Assembly (NCBI RefSeq): GCF_021246465.1
Contig: NZ_JAHRHK010000009.1
Coordinates: 67,511 to 131,510 of the forward strand
DNA from: Nocardioides sp. R-C-SC26
Lineage (GTDB): Bacteria > Actinomycetota > Actinomycetes > Propionibacteriales > Nocardioidaceae
DNA: 64,000 bases
Direction of reading: 5' to 3'
The notes below the pieces were generated by a model that was given only the letters and a program-made list of their open reading frames with translations, did no database searches and was not told the origin of the DNA. Of this stretch, positions 24,415 to 31,950 are shown one piece after another (position 1 is the stretch's first letter; the number at the start of each line of letters is the position of its first letter). The translations under genes were made by a program, and so were the position numbers.

Positions 24415-25233
24415 TCAGTCGCTGAATCCGTCCACGAGCCACTCGTCGTCGACCAGGATCAGTTCGATGGTGCCGGTCTCGTTGTCGTCGGCGTCGTCGC
24501 AGTCGGTGACCTCGTAGTCGACCTCCGCCTCGTCACCGTCCTCCTCGACCTTGGTCGCGACGAAGTCGCAGTCCTCGACGCCCTCGCTGCCGATGTACTC
24601 CTCACCGCCGGCGTCCTCGCACTCCTCCAGGCTCGCGCCGCTCAACGCGGAGAAGTCCTCGCTCATCATCGTGAGCGCGCGGCAGTCGTTGTCCTGCACG
24701 CGTTCGAAGTACTGCTCCGCTGCCCGCTCAGGCCCCGAGCCGCCGCGACCGAGCGCCAGGACGAGCACGATCGCGACGACGAGCAGCACGACGCCGCCTC
24801 CGACAGCACCGATCACCAGACCGCGGGGCGACCTCCTCTGAGGCGTGGGCGGATACGAGCTCCCGGCGGTCGCGTAGCCGACCGGCGGATACCCCGGCGG
24901 GGTGGCGGGCGCGGCGCCCGGCACGGCGGCAGTGGGAGCGGCCGACGTGGGTGGCGCTCCCGGCGGACCGGTGACGCCGGCCACCATCGTCGGGGCGTCG
25001 TGCACGCCCGGCACCGGTGGCACGGACGGCGTCGGCCGATCACTCGGCGGCATGGAGTCGGCCGGGGCGACGCCGGTCTCCTCGACCGATTCCCGCCCGG
25101 AGTCGGAGGCGGGCTCGACCGTGGGGGTCGACTCGGCGGCGAGCGGCGCGACGTGCTCGGTCCACCGCGTGCCGTCCCACCAACGCTGCTGGCCCTGCCC
25201 GTCGGGGTACCAGCCGGGAGGTGTCGAACTCAT
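24415..25233 (-). CDS. DUF2510 membrane protein with C-terminal 'DC' domain
   Basis: 272 residues: an N-terminal DUF2510 motif (PPGWYPDGQGQQRWWDGTRW), a long Pro/Ala/Thr-rich spacer, one membrane helix near 140-160 ('GAVGGGVVLLVVAIVLVLAL'), then an acidic extracytoplasmic domain beginning AAEQYFERVQDNDCRALTMM. The latter resembles the NTF2-like/DUF4878 lipoprotein domains and ends in WLVDGFSD. Paralogous domains occur in the products at 25268 and 27042. Probable topology: cytoplasmic DUF2510, one TM, external domain. Function unknown. Confidence 0.85.
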   Translation of the reverse strand: MSSTPPGWYPDGQGQQRWWDGTRWTEHVAPLAAESTPTVEPASDSGRESVEETGVAPADSMPPSDRPTPSVPPVPGVHDAPTMVAGVTGPPGAPPTSAAPTAAVPGAAPATPPGYPPVGYATAGSSYPPTPQRRSPRGLVIGAVGGGVVLLVVAIVLVLALGRGGSGPERAAEQYFERVQDNDCRALTMMSEDFSALSGASLEECEDAGGEEYIGSEGVEDCDFVATKVEEDGDEAEVDYEVTDCDDADDNETGTIELILVDDEWLVDGFSD

Positions 25234-25267
25234 CGGGTTCTCCTCGCTGCGACGGCGGGCCGCGCCG

Positions 25268-25831
25268 TCACTCGTCGTAGTACGCGTCGTAGCCGGTGAA
25301 CACGTCGCTCACCCGCCAGCCTCCGGCGCCCTCGACCATCACGACCACGTCGTCGCCCGTGCCGCTGTCGCACCCGGCCAGAGCGTAGGGGACGGCGCGG
25401 CGCGGGTCATCTGGTGCGAGCTCGTTCTCCACGCGCAGCCGCTCGACGTCGCCGACCGCGATGCGACAGCCCTCCAGCGGCGGACCGGGCAGTGCCCGGA
25501 GGTAGTCGCGCGCGGTGTCGGCCTCGCAGGCGGCGACGCTGAGGCCACTGAGACCGCGCACCTCCTGGGTCAGCAACGAGACCGCCTCGCAGTCGCCGTC
25601 GCGCAGCAGTTCGAGGTAGTCGCGCGCGACGTCGGCCGCGCTCTCGCCGCGTACGAACCAGACGAGCGCGCCCAGCACCGTCCCCCCGACGAGGCCGAGG
25701 ATCGCCAGACCCGCCACGACCCGTTGCATCAGCTGGCCGCGCCGCGGACGCCGTGGCACCTCGCGGTCGGCTCCACGAAGCTCCCAGGCACCGGGTTCGT
25801 CGTCGTCGCGCCGGCCGTCGTTCGCACTCAT
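25268..25831 (-). CDS. Single-pass membrane protein with 'DC' domain
   Basis: 187 residues. A charged Arg-rich N-terminus, one membrane helix at about 36-58 ('VVAGLAILGLVGGTVLGALV'), then an external domain starting ARDYLELLRDGDCEAVSLL and ending with a 'GGWRVSDVFTGYD' strand. It is a shorter relative of the 24415 and 27042 proteins without DUF2510. It lies 36 bp downstream of the metallopeptidase and 34 bp upstream of the DUF2510 gene on the same strand. Function unknown. Confidence 0.82.
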   Translation of the reverse strand: MSANDGRRDDDEPGAWELRGADREVPRRPRRGQLMQRVVAGLAILGLVGGTVLGALVWFVRGESAADVARDYLELLRDGDCEAVSLLTQEVRGLSGLSVAACEADTARDYLRALPGPPLEGCRIAVGDVERLRVENELAPDDPRRAVPYALAGCDSGTGDDVVVMVEGAGGWRVSDVFTGYDAYYDE

Positions 25832-25867
25832 GCGCGCATTCCACCAGACCGTGGCACGCCGTCGGGC

Positions 25868-26878
25868 TCAGCGGGCGGCAGCGCGACCGACCACGTCGGC
25901 GACGAACTGCAGCTTGTCGAGCACCGGCGGCGGGATCACGAACGGGTAGAGATCGTCCTTGCCCATGCTCCGGTTGATCTGGTTCAACGCCACCGACAGC
26001 GGCACCCACACACCGGTGACCAGATCGCGGAACTGCGAGAAGTCGGCGAGCCCGCCGATGGTGAGCAGACCGAACTCCCGCGCGGTCTCGATGGTGTCGA
26101 CGATGTGCAGGTAGTGCGCGAACGTCTCGGCGAAGTCCTCGAACGGATGCATCGTGGCGTAGGTCGAGATGTAGGACTTCGGCCAGTCCGGCGGCGCGCC
26201 CTCGGCATAGTGCCGGTCGATCGCCTCCTGGTAGTCCGCGGTCTCGTCGCCGAAGAGCTCCCGCGCCCGGGCGACCAGGTCCTCGTCGCGCACCCACTGC
26301 CACTGGGCGTAGTGCCCGAACTCGTGCCGGAAGTGCCCCAACATCGTGCGGTAGGGCTCGGCGAGCTTGGCGCGCACCTGCTCGCGATGCGCGTCGTCGC
26401 TCTCGGCGAGGTCGATGGTGATGATGCCGTCGGCATGACCGATGACGACGTTCTCGTCGACGCTGGAGAGAAGGTCGAAGGCCAGGCCCTCGACGGCGTC
26501 GCCGCCCTGCACCGGGTCCTTGCCGACGATGCGCACGCCGAGGGTGTCGAGCTCCACGAGCAGGTGTCGCTTGGCCTGTTCGGCGGCCGGGAAGTTGACC
26601 AGACCGACCAGGTCGTCGTCGTTCGGACGGGTTCGGGTCAGGTCGCAGCTCGAGCACTGTCCGCCCTCGACCGGCGCGAGCCAGGTGCATCCGGAGACGG
26701 CCAGGTTGGCGCAGACGTGCCAGATCAGACCAGCCGCGTCGACGTAGCGCCCCGTCGCATCGACGGGCACGATGGCGCGCTCGGCGCGCGCGTAGCCCAG
26801 CGCGCTCCCGCACGAGACGCAGAGTGAGTTCTCGGCATAGAGCGGGTTGTCGCAGACCCGGCAGCGGAAGGAGCGCAC
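25868..26878 (-). CDS. Zinc-ribbon plus zincin-like metallopeptidase (Peptidase_Mx type)
   Basis: 336 residues, no signal peptide, so cytoplasmic. The N-terminus has two zinc knuckles (C6/C9 and C20/C23) and further CxxC-like pairs ('GGQCSSCDL'). The catalytic zincin motif HEFGH is near residue 185 (FRHEFGHYAQWQ), with a downstream EDFAETFAHYLH segment likely to give the third ligand. This is the uncharacterised putative metallopeptidase family (COG4307-like) that, as I recall, is often encoded with circularly permuted ATP-grasp, alpha-E and transglutaminase proteins, as here. Confidence 0.87.
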   Translation of the reverse strand: MRSFRCRVCDNPLYAENSLCVSCGSALGYARAERAIVPVDATGRYVDAAGLIWHVCANLAVSGCTWLAPVEGGQCSSCDLTRTRPNDDDLVGLVNFPAAEQAKRHLLVELDTLGVRIVGKDPVQGGDAVEGLAFDLLSSVDENVVIGHADGIITIDLAESDDAHREQVRAKLAEPYRTMLGHFRHEFGHYAQWQWVRDEDLVARARELFGDETADYQEAIDRHYAEGAPPDWPKSYISTYATMHPFEDFAETFAHYLHIVDTIETAREFGLLTIGGLADFSQFRDLVTGVWVPLSVALNQINRSMGKDDLYPFVIPPPVLDKLQFVADVVGRAAAR

Positions 26879-26935
26879 TCCGAGAGGGTGGCACAGACCG
26901 CTCCACCCATCGGTGGGCGTCGCCGTTCACCTCAC

Positions 26936-27022
26936 CCGGTCGCCGAGCCCGCCCAGACGTGGCGCCCCGGTCGCCGAGCTCGTCGAGACCTCACGAGGGG
27001 GTCTCGACGAGCTCGACCACCG
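26936..27022. repeat. Dispersed inverted repeat inside the operon
   Basis: CCGGTCGCCGAGCTCGTCGA followed by GGGTCTCGACGAGCTCGACC form complementary arms of a hairpin. It fills the 163-bp gap between the DUF2510 gene ending at 27042 and the metallopeptidase start at 26878, and could reduce read-through within the run. Confidence 0.7.
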
Positions 27023-27041
27023 ACGAGCTCGGCAGATGACC

Positions 27042-27941
27042 TCAGGAGGTCGGGAAGTCCGTCGGCAGATCGGTGAGGAAGTCCGTCGGGAAGTCCGACA
27101 TGAAGTCACTGGGGAAGTCCGTCGGCAGATCGGTGAGGAAGTCCGTCGGGAAGTCCGACATGAAGTCGCTCGGGAAGTCCGTCGGCAGATCGGTGGGCAG
27201 GTCGGTGGGCAGGTCGCTCGGCAGACCGTCGGGCATCAGGCCGCCGAGCATGTCGCCGAAACCGAAGCCGTCGATCAGCCAGGCGCCGTCCTCCTTGACG
27301 AGCTGGTAGTCCACCGTGAGGCCGTCCATGCCCTCGGGCATGCCGGCACCCTCGAGGTCCTCGAACGCGTCGCCGAAGGAGACGGTGACCGGAACGGTCG
27401 CGCTGTCGCCGTCGATCTCGGCCTTGCCGATCTCGTAGTCGATGTCGTCGGGGTCGATCCCGAGCTCCTTGGCCATGTCCTCGGACATGGTCTCCTCCGA
27501 CCCGCAGTCGGCACCCATCTGGTCCTTGAACTTGTCGGTGACCAGGTTGAGCGCTGCGTCGCAGTCGCCATCCTTGCCGGCGTCGATGAAGTTCTCCACC
27601 GTCTTCACCGGGTCGCTCGACGAGGGCTTGTCGTCACTGCCTCCGCCGAGCACCAGCAGGAGCACCACGACGACGGCCACGATCGCGACGAGGCCACCGA
27701 CCAGGCCGATGACCAGGCCGGTCTTCTTCTTCGCAGGCTCCGGGGCACCCAGCGGTGCGCCGGCCGACGGCATCACGGTGGTCGGCTCCGCACCCGCGGG
27801 CGCAGCACCAGCGGCCGGGTCGGTCGGACCCTGGCCGGGCTCGGCCCAGGCGCTGCCGTCCCACCAGCGCTGACCACCCTGACCGTCGGGGTACCAGCCT
27901 GCGGGGGCCTGGCCGCCGCCGTTCGTGCCGTTGTCGCTCAT
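27042..27941 (-). CDS. DUF2510 membrane protein with 'DC' domain and Asp/Pro repeat tail
   Basis: 299 residues. Order: DUF2510 (PAGWYPDGQGGQRWWDGSAW), linker, one membrane helix near 78-100 ('GLVGGLVAIVAVVVVLLLVL'), and an external domain starting VENFIDAGKDGDCDAALNLV and ending GAWLIDGFGFG. The C-terminal ~60 residues are a near-perfect repeat of DLPTDFPSDFMSDFPTDFLT. The ATG at 27941 overlaps the stop of the upstream lipoprotein gene by 4 nt (ATGA). It is linked by context to the ATP-grasp/transglutaminase operon; its exposed acidic tail could be a modification substrate, which is speculation. Confidence 0.85.
   Translation of the reverse strand: MSDNGTNGGGQAPAGWYPDGQGGQRWWDGSAWAEPGQGPTDPAAGAAPAGAEPTTVMPSAGAPLGAPEPAKKKTGLVIGLVGGLVAIVAVVVVLLLVLGGGSDDKPSSSDPVKTVENFIDAGKDGDCDAALNLVTDKFKDQMGADCGSEETMSEDMAKELGIDPDDIDYEIGKAEIDGDSATVPVTVSFGDAFEDLEGAGMPEGMDGLTVDYQLVKEDGAWLIDGFGFGDMLGGLMPDGLPSDLPTDLPTDLPTDFPSDFMSDFPTDFLTDLPTDFPSDFMSDFPTDFLTDLPTDFPTS
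27061..27195. repeat. 60-bp tandem repeat at the 3' end of the DUF2510 gene
   Basis: Two 60-bp copies (27061-27120 and 27121-27180) differing at two positions, plus the start of a third. Unit length is a multiple of three, so copy-number change keeps the frame and only varies the length of the Asp/Pro tail. Confidence 0.9.
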
Positions 27942-28489
27942 GAGGTCTCCTTGGGACTGGCGCTCGCGGACGGCGCGTGGGGGGATGCCGCCAGGAGGTC
28001 CAGTGCGTCAGCGATGACGCGGCGCTCTCTCGCGGTGACGGCGTCAGCGTAGTAGGCCACCAGGTTGCCCGAGAAGAGCCTCGGGACCAGCGCGGAACCG
28101 GCACCGAACGCGCTCGCGACGGCGCTCGTGCCGACCAGGGCGGAGGCCGGGTCGTCGTAGACCAGCACCGCGAAGGCAGGGCGACGTCCCGGAGGGGCCA
28201 CGAGGCCGAGCAGGCCGGCCGACGCGACCGCCTCCACCTGGAGCCCCTCGCGATCGGTGGAGGTGACCGGGGCCGCTTCCAGGCTCGTCAGCGCCGAGGC
28301 GGCCTGCTGGGCGGTCGCGGCCTGAGGGGCGGTCGGGCTGAGCACCTCGACGGACTCCGGGAGCAGGCTGAGGTTGAGCGCGGCCTGACCGCCGTCGTCG
28401 GGAACGGGCGGTTCGCCACCGCACGCCGTGAGGGTGGCGAGCCCCAGCACCCCGCACAGCACAGCCGGGACGACGAGTGCGCGCCTCAT
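27938..28489 (-). CDS. Lipoprotein of unknown function in the amidoligase operon
   Basis: 183 residues. The signal peptide is MRRALVVPAVLCGVLGLATL followed by lipobox TAC, so it is a probable lipoprotein. The mature domain of about 160 residues contains 'AFAVLVYDDPASALVG' and 'RRVIADALDLLAAS'. I do not recognise a family. The ATG at 28489 overlaps the transglutaminase stop by 4 nt, and its own stop overlaps the next start by 4 nt, so it is translated as part of a tightly coupled set. Confidence 0.85.
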   Translation of the reverse strand: MRRALVVPAVLCGVLGLATLTACGGEPPVPDDGGQAALNLSLLPESVEVLSPTAPQAATAQQAASALTSLEAAPVTSTDREGLQVEAVASAGLLGLVAPPGRRPAFAVLVYDDPASALVGTSAVASAFGAGSALVPRLFSGNLVAYYADAVTARERRVIADALDLLAASPHAPSASASPKETS

Positions 28490-29364
28490 CGATCCACCGG
28501 TGCGACGTCGACGGCGACACGCATGGTCGAGCGCTTGGCCTCGGTGAAGATGACTCCCTTGAGCGGTGGCACGTCCCCATAGTCGCGCCCCCAGGCGACG
28601 GTGACATAACGGTCGTTCAACCACTGGTCGTTGGTCGGGTCGAGAGCGAGCCAGGTGCCATCGCCCAGCCAGACCTCGATCCAGGCGTGCGAGGCGTCGG
28701 CGCCGACGACCCGCTCCTTGCCCGGTGGTGGGTCGGTGGCGAGGTACCCGCTGACGTACCGGGCGGCGAGGTGATGGGTGCGCAGGCAGGCCAGCATCAG
28801 GTGGGCGAAGTCCTGGCAGACGCCGGCGCGACGCTCGAGGATGTGCCCGACCGTCGACGTCACCGTGGTCGCGGTGCGGTCGTACTCGAAGTCGGCGTGG
28901 ACCCGGTGCATCAGATCGGTCACGGCCTCGCCGATCTCCAGACCCGGTCGCAGCGACGTCGCCGCGTACTCGCGCGCTGCTGCCACGTGCTCGACCTGCG
29001 CGGAGGCCAGCGCGAAGTCGGTGGCCCGCCAGACGTCGGAGGCCGTCGCCCCCATCAGCGGCCGCAAGGTCTCCCACGGCCTGGCCAGCACCTCGGGGTC
29101 GTGCACCGGGGTCAGGACGTCGACGGTGCCGCGCCCCTGCACCACCAGCTCCTCGTGCGGGCTGGTGACCTGGAAGTAGGTCACGTGGTTGCCGTAGTAG
29201 TCGAGGTCGCTCGAGTGGTCGACCGGCGTCGGGTCGGTCGAGACGACGTACCCGTCGACCTCCTGCCACGGCAGCGTGCGCGGCACCAGGTGGGCGACGC
29301 CGAGGCTGTCGCTGACCGGCGCGTCGTAGGTGTAGGTGGTGGTGTGCTGCAGCTCGTACCTCAC
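28486..29364 (-). CDS. Transglutaminase-like cysteine protein
   Basis: 292 residues with the bacterial transglutaminase-like N-terminal beta domain (YELQHTTTYTYDAPV) and a papain-fold core. The triad is visible as Cys in RAGVCQDFAHLML, His in DASHAWIEVW and Asp in LALDPTND. No signal peptide. Proteins of this type are encoded with alpha-E and circularly permuted ATP-grasp proteins and are thought to act as peptidases/amidases on peptide-tagged substrates; their reaction is unproven. It overlaps both neighbours by 4 nt. Confidence 0.92.
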   Translation of the reverse strand: MRYELQHTTTYTYDAPVSDSLGVAHLVPRTLPWQEVDGYVVSTDPTPVDHSSDLDYYGNHVTYFQVTSPHEELVVQGRGTVDVLTPVHDPEVLARPWETLRPLMGATASDVWRATDFALASAQVEHVAAAREYAATSLRPGLEIGEAVTDLMHRVHADFEYDRTATTVTSTVGHILERRAGVCQDFAHLMLACLRTHHLAARYVSGYLATDPPPGKERVVGADASHAWIEVWLGDGTWLALDPTNDQWLNDRYVTVAWGRDYGDVPPLKGVIFTEAKRSTMRVAVDVAPVDR

Positions 29365-31949
29365 GCACGCACCTCCCCCGGAGTCGCCGACGTGGCGCCG
29401 GGTGCCACCGGCGAGCCGACGAAGGACTCCACGATCGGCATCGCGAAGAGCGCTCGCGGCGCCGGCCCCGTCGTCAGGTGCAGCTCGGCGATCGCCTCGG
29501 CCAGTCGGGTGAGCTGGGTGATCACCGTGGCCAGGAAGGCCTGCAGGTTGGGTCGGCCGACGCCGCCGATCGCGACCAGGGTGGCGATGTCGGTCTGCTC
29601 GAGCTGCTCGCGCAGGTCGGTGAGCAGCCGCTCTGGCCGGGTCGACCCGGTCGACGCCGGCAGGGCGGCCAGGTGGAGGGCCATCTCCCCGAGCGCGAAG
29701 GCCAGCGAGCGCGGGTTGTCGACGTCGGTGAGCAGCAACTCCAGGGCGCCGCCCGGGCGGACGTAGCCGCGGTAGCGCCGTCGGTGCGTCACGGCGCTCT
29801 CGGCGGCCTGCAGCACCGCGTTCAACACCTCGCGGTCGACGTCGAGTCCGCGGCGCTCGGTCGTCGTCGCGTCGAGCAGGTAGCCGAGCTGGAGACCACG
29901 TTCGAGGTAGCGACCGACGCCGATCATGTGCCAGCCCGCGTCACGGATCATGCTCGCCGTGACGCCCTGCAACGAGAGGATGCCGGTCAGCATCCGGCCC
30001 GCGGACTCCGCGATCTGGTGGCTGTGGCTGCTCAGCTCGAGGGCTCGCGCCGCCCGATCGGTGGCGCCGAAGGCGCGCCAGGTATCGAGCGAGAGCTGGT
30101 CGCGGACGCCGGCCAGCGCATCGCGCAGCCCGTCGATCGCGTGGTAGGCCGAACCGGCGCGGGTGCGATCGAGCAGGACCGATCGGAACTCCGCGTCGAG
30201 GTCCTCCACCCCGGGGCCGGCGAGGCGGTGGATCGCGTCGAGCATGACCTCCAGACCCGCGCCACCGGTCGAGCGCGGGCGGGTGCGGAAATCCTCGGCC
30301 AACACGTGCGCGGCGAGAACGACGCGCAACAGGTCCTCGGCACGCTCGGCGTAGCGGCCGAACCAGAACATGTCCTCGAGGATGCGCGGCACGGTTCCGG
30401 TGCTGGCGCGCACGTTGACCATCGGCATGACGTCGGACAGGCCCTGGTCGGGCTGGGCGGGGTCGGCCTTGAGCACCCACACGTCCTTGCTGCTGACGCT
30501 GCGCGCGCCGTCGAGCACACTGACCAGCCCACCGACGAGGGGACGGTAGGCCGAGCCGTACCGCAGGGTGAACGTGCGCAGCGTGAGCGGCGCCGGGGCC
30601 GCCTGCGTCGGCTGCACCGAACGCGACGCCGGCCCGCCGGGCCCGAGTCCCCACGTCGGCGCCTGCGAGAGCGGCAGCATCTCCTGGGCGACGTAGCGCC
30701 ACGGCGTCGCGCTGACACGCTCGATCGCCGCCGACGGCGCCAACTCGTTGACGTCGTCCACGCTCCCGTCGATCGTGCGGAACGACAGCGGGCGACCGCC
30801 GTCCGAGCCGTGGTCGGCGAGCCGCTCGAGCACCTCCTCGAGGCTGTCGGGTTCACCGCACCACCAGGTCGGCAACGAGCCGAGCCGCAGCGGTTCACCC
30901 AGGAGCGCCTCGCACATCGACCCCATGAAGGGCAGCAGCGCCGGATTCTCCAGGACACCGGCGCCCAGGCCGTTCACGACCCGCACCCGTCCACGACGGA
31001 CGGCCTCCGCGAGTCCCGCGACGCCGAGCTGGGAGTCGCCGCGCAGCTCCAGTGGGTCGCTCCACGCGGCGTCCACCCGGCGCAGGATGACGTCGACCCG
31101 CTCGAGCCGACCGAAGACGCGCATCTGCACCCAGCCCTCGCGCACGACGAGATCGCTGCCCTGCACGAGCGGGAAGCCCAGCGCCTGGGCCAGGAACGCC
31201 TGGTCGTAGGCGGTCTCCGAGTGCGACCCCGGGGAGAGGACGACGACGCGCGGATCGGCGAGCTCCTCGGGCCCCGACTGCAGCAGCGCCGAGCGCAGGG
31301 CGGAGAAGAACGGCTCCATCCGGTGCATCCCGGCCTCGCGATAGATCTCGGGGATCACACGCGAGATCACACGCCGGTTCTCCATCGCGTAGCCCAGCCC
31401 GGACGGCGCCTGGGTGCGGTCGGCGAGCACCGTCCACTCGCCGTGACGGTCGCGTCCGAGGTCGGTGGCCGCGAGGACGAGCGGCCGCGGATCGTTCGCC
31501 GAGCTCCGTGCCATCACCCGGGTGAAGCCCGGGTGGGCGTAGACGACCGCGGGGGGCAGCACGCCCTCGGAGATCAACCGCTGCGCGCCGTAGAGGTCGG
31601 TGAGGATCGCGTTCAGGAGCTCGCCTCGCTGGGCCAGGCCGACCTCGAGCGGCGCCCACGAGGCCGCGTCGATGACCAGCGGCATCGGATCCAGGCGCCA
31701 CGGCTGCGACCGGGTACCGGGTCGGGCGTAGGTGACGCCGTCGTCGGCCAGGGTGCGGACGATCTCGTCGTCGACGCGACGCAGGTCGTGGGAGGTCAGG
31801 CTGACGGCGAGCTCGGCCATCGGCTTCCACGGCGCGCGCAGTGCTCCGTCCGGACCGACGACCTCGTCGTAACGCTGGGTCTCATCGAGGGCGGTGCCAC
31901 CCAGCACGGGCTGGGTGATCGACGCCGCGTACTCGCGGAAGACGCTCAC
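29361..31949 (-). CDS. Fusion of circularly permuted ATP-grasp and alpha-E domains
   Basis: 862 residues. About 1-510 is a circularly permuted ATP-grasp ligase (COG2308 type; 'AVVYAHPGFTRVMARSS', 'VVVLSPGSHSETAYDQAFLA', 'NGLGAGVLENPALLPFMGSM'). About 525-850 is an alpha-E domain (COG2307; 'PRILEDMFWFGRYAERAEDL'). The two are often separate genes; here they are fused. The GTG at 31949 follows the upstream stop by one base. ATP-grasp enzymes form amide bonds from a carboxyl phosphate, so a peptide-tagging or amide-forming role with the neighbouring transglutaminases is likely. Confidence 0.92.
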   Translation of the reverse strand: MSVFREYAASITQPVLGGTALDETQRYDEVVGPDGALRAPWKPMAELAVSLTSHDLRRVDDEIVRTLADDGVTYARPGTRSQPWRLDPMPLVIDAASWAPLEVGLAQRGELLNAILTDLYGAQRLISEGVLPPAVVYAHPGFTRVMARSSANDPRPLVLAATDLGRDRHGEWTVLADRTQAPSGLGYAMENRRVISRVIPEIYREAGMHRMEPFFSALRSALLQSGPEELADPRVVVLSPGSHSETAYDQAFLAQALGFPLVQGSDLVVREGWVQMRVFGRLERVDVILRRVDAAWSDPLELRGDSQLGVAGLAEAVRRGRVRVVNGLGAGVLENPALLPFMGSMCEALLGEPLRLGSLPTWWCGEPDSLEEVLERLADHGSDGGRPLSFRTIDGSVDDVNELAPSAAIERVSATPWRYVAQEMLPLSQAPTWGLGPGGPASRSVQPTQAAPAPLTLRTFTLRYGSAYRPLVGGLVSVLDGARSVSSKDVWVLKADPAQPDQGLSDVMPMVNVRASTGTVPRILEDMFWFGRYAERAEDLLRVVLAAHVLAEDFRTRPRSTGGAGLEVMLDAIHRLAGPGVEDLDAEFRSVLLDRTRAGSAYHAIDGLRDALAGVRDQLSLDTWRAFGATDRAARALELSSHSHQIAESAGRMLTGILSLQGVTASMIRDAGWHMIGVGRYLERGLQLGYLLDATTTERRGLDVDREVLNAVLQAAESAVTHRRRYRGYVRPGGALELLLTDVDNPRSLAFALGEMALHLAALPASTGSTRPERLLTDLREQLEQTDIATLVAIGGVGRPNLQAFLATVITQLTRLAEAIAELHLTTGPAPRALFAMPIVESFVGSPVAPGATSATPGEVRA

Positions 31950-31950
31950 C

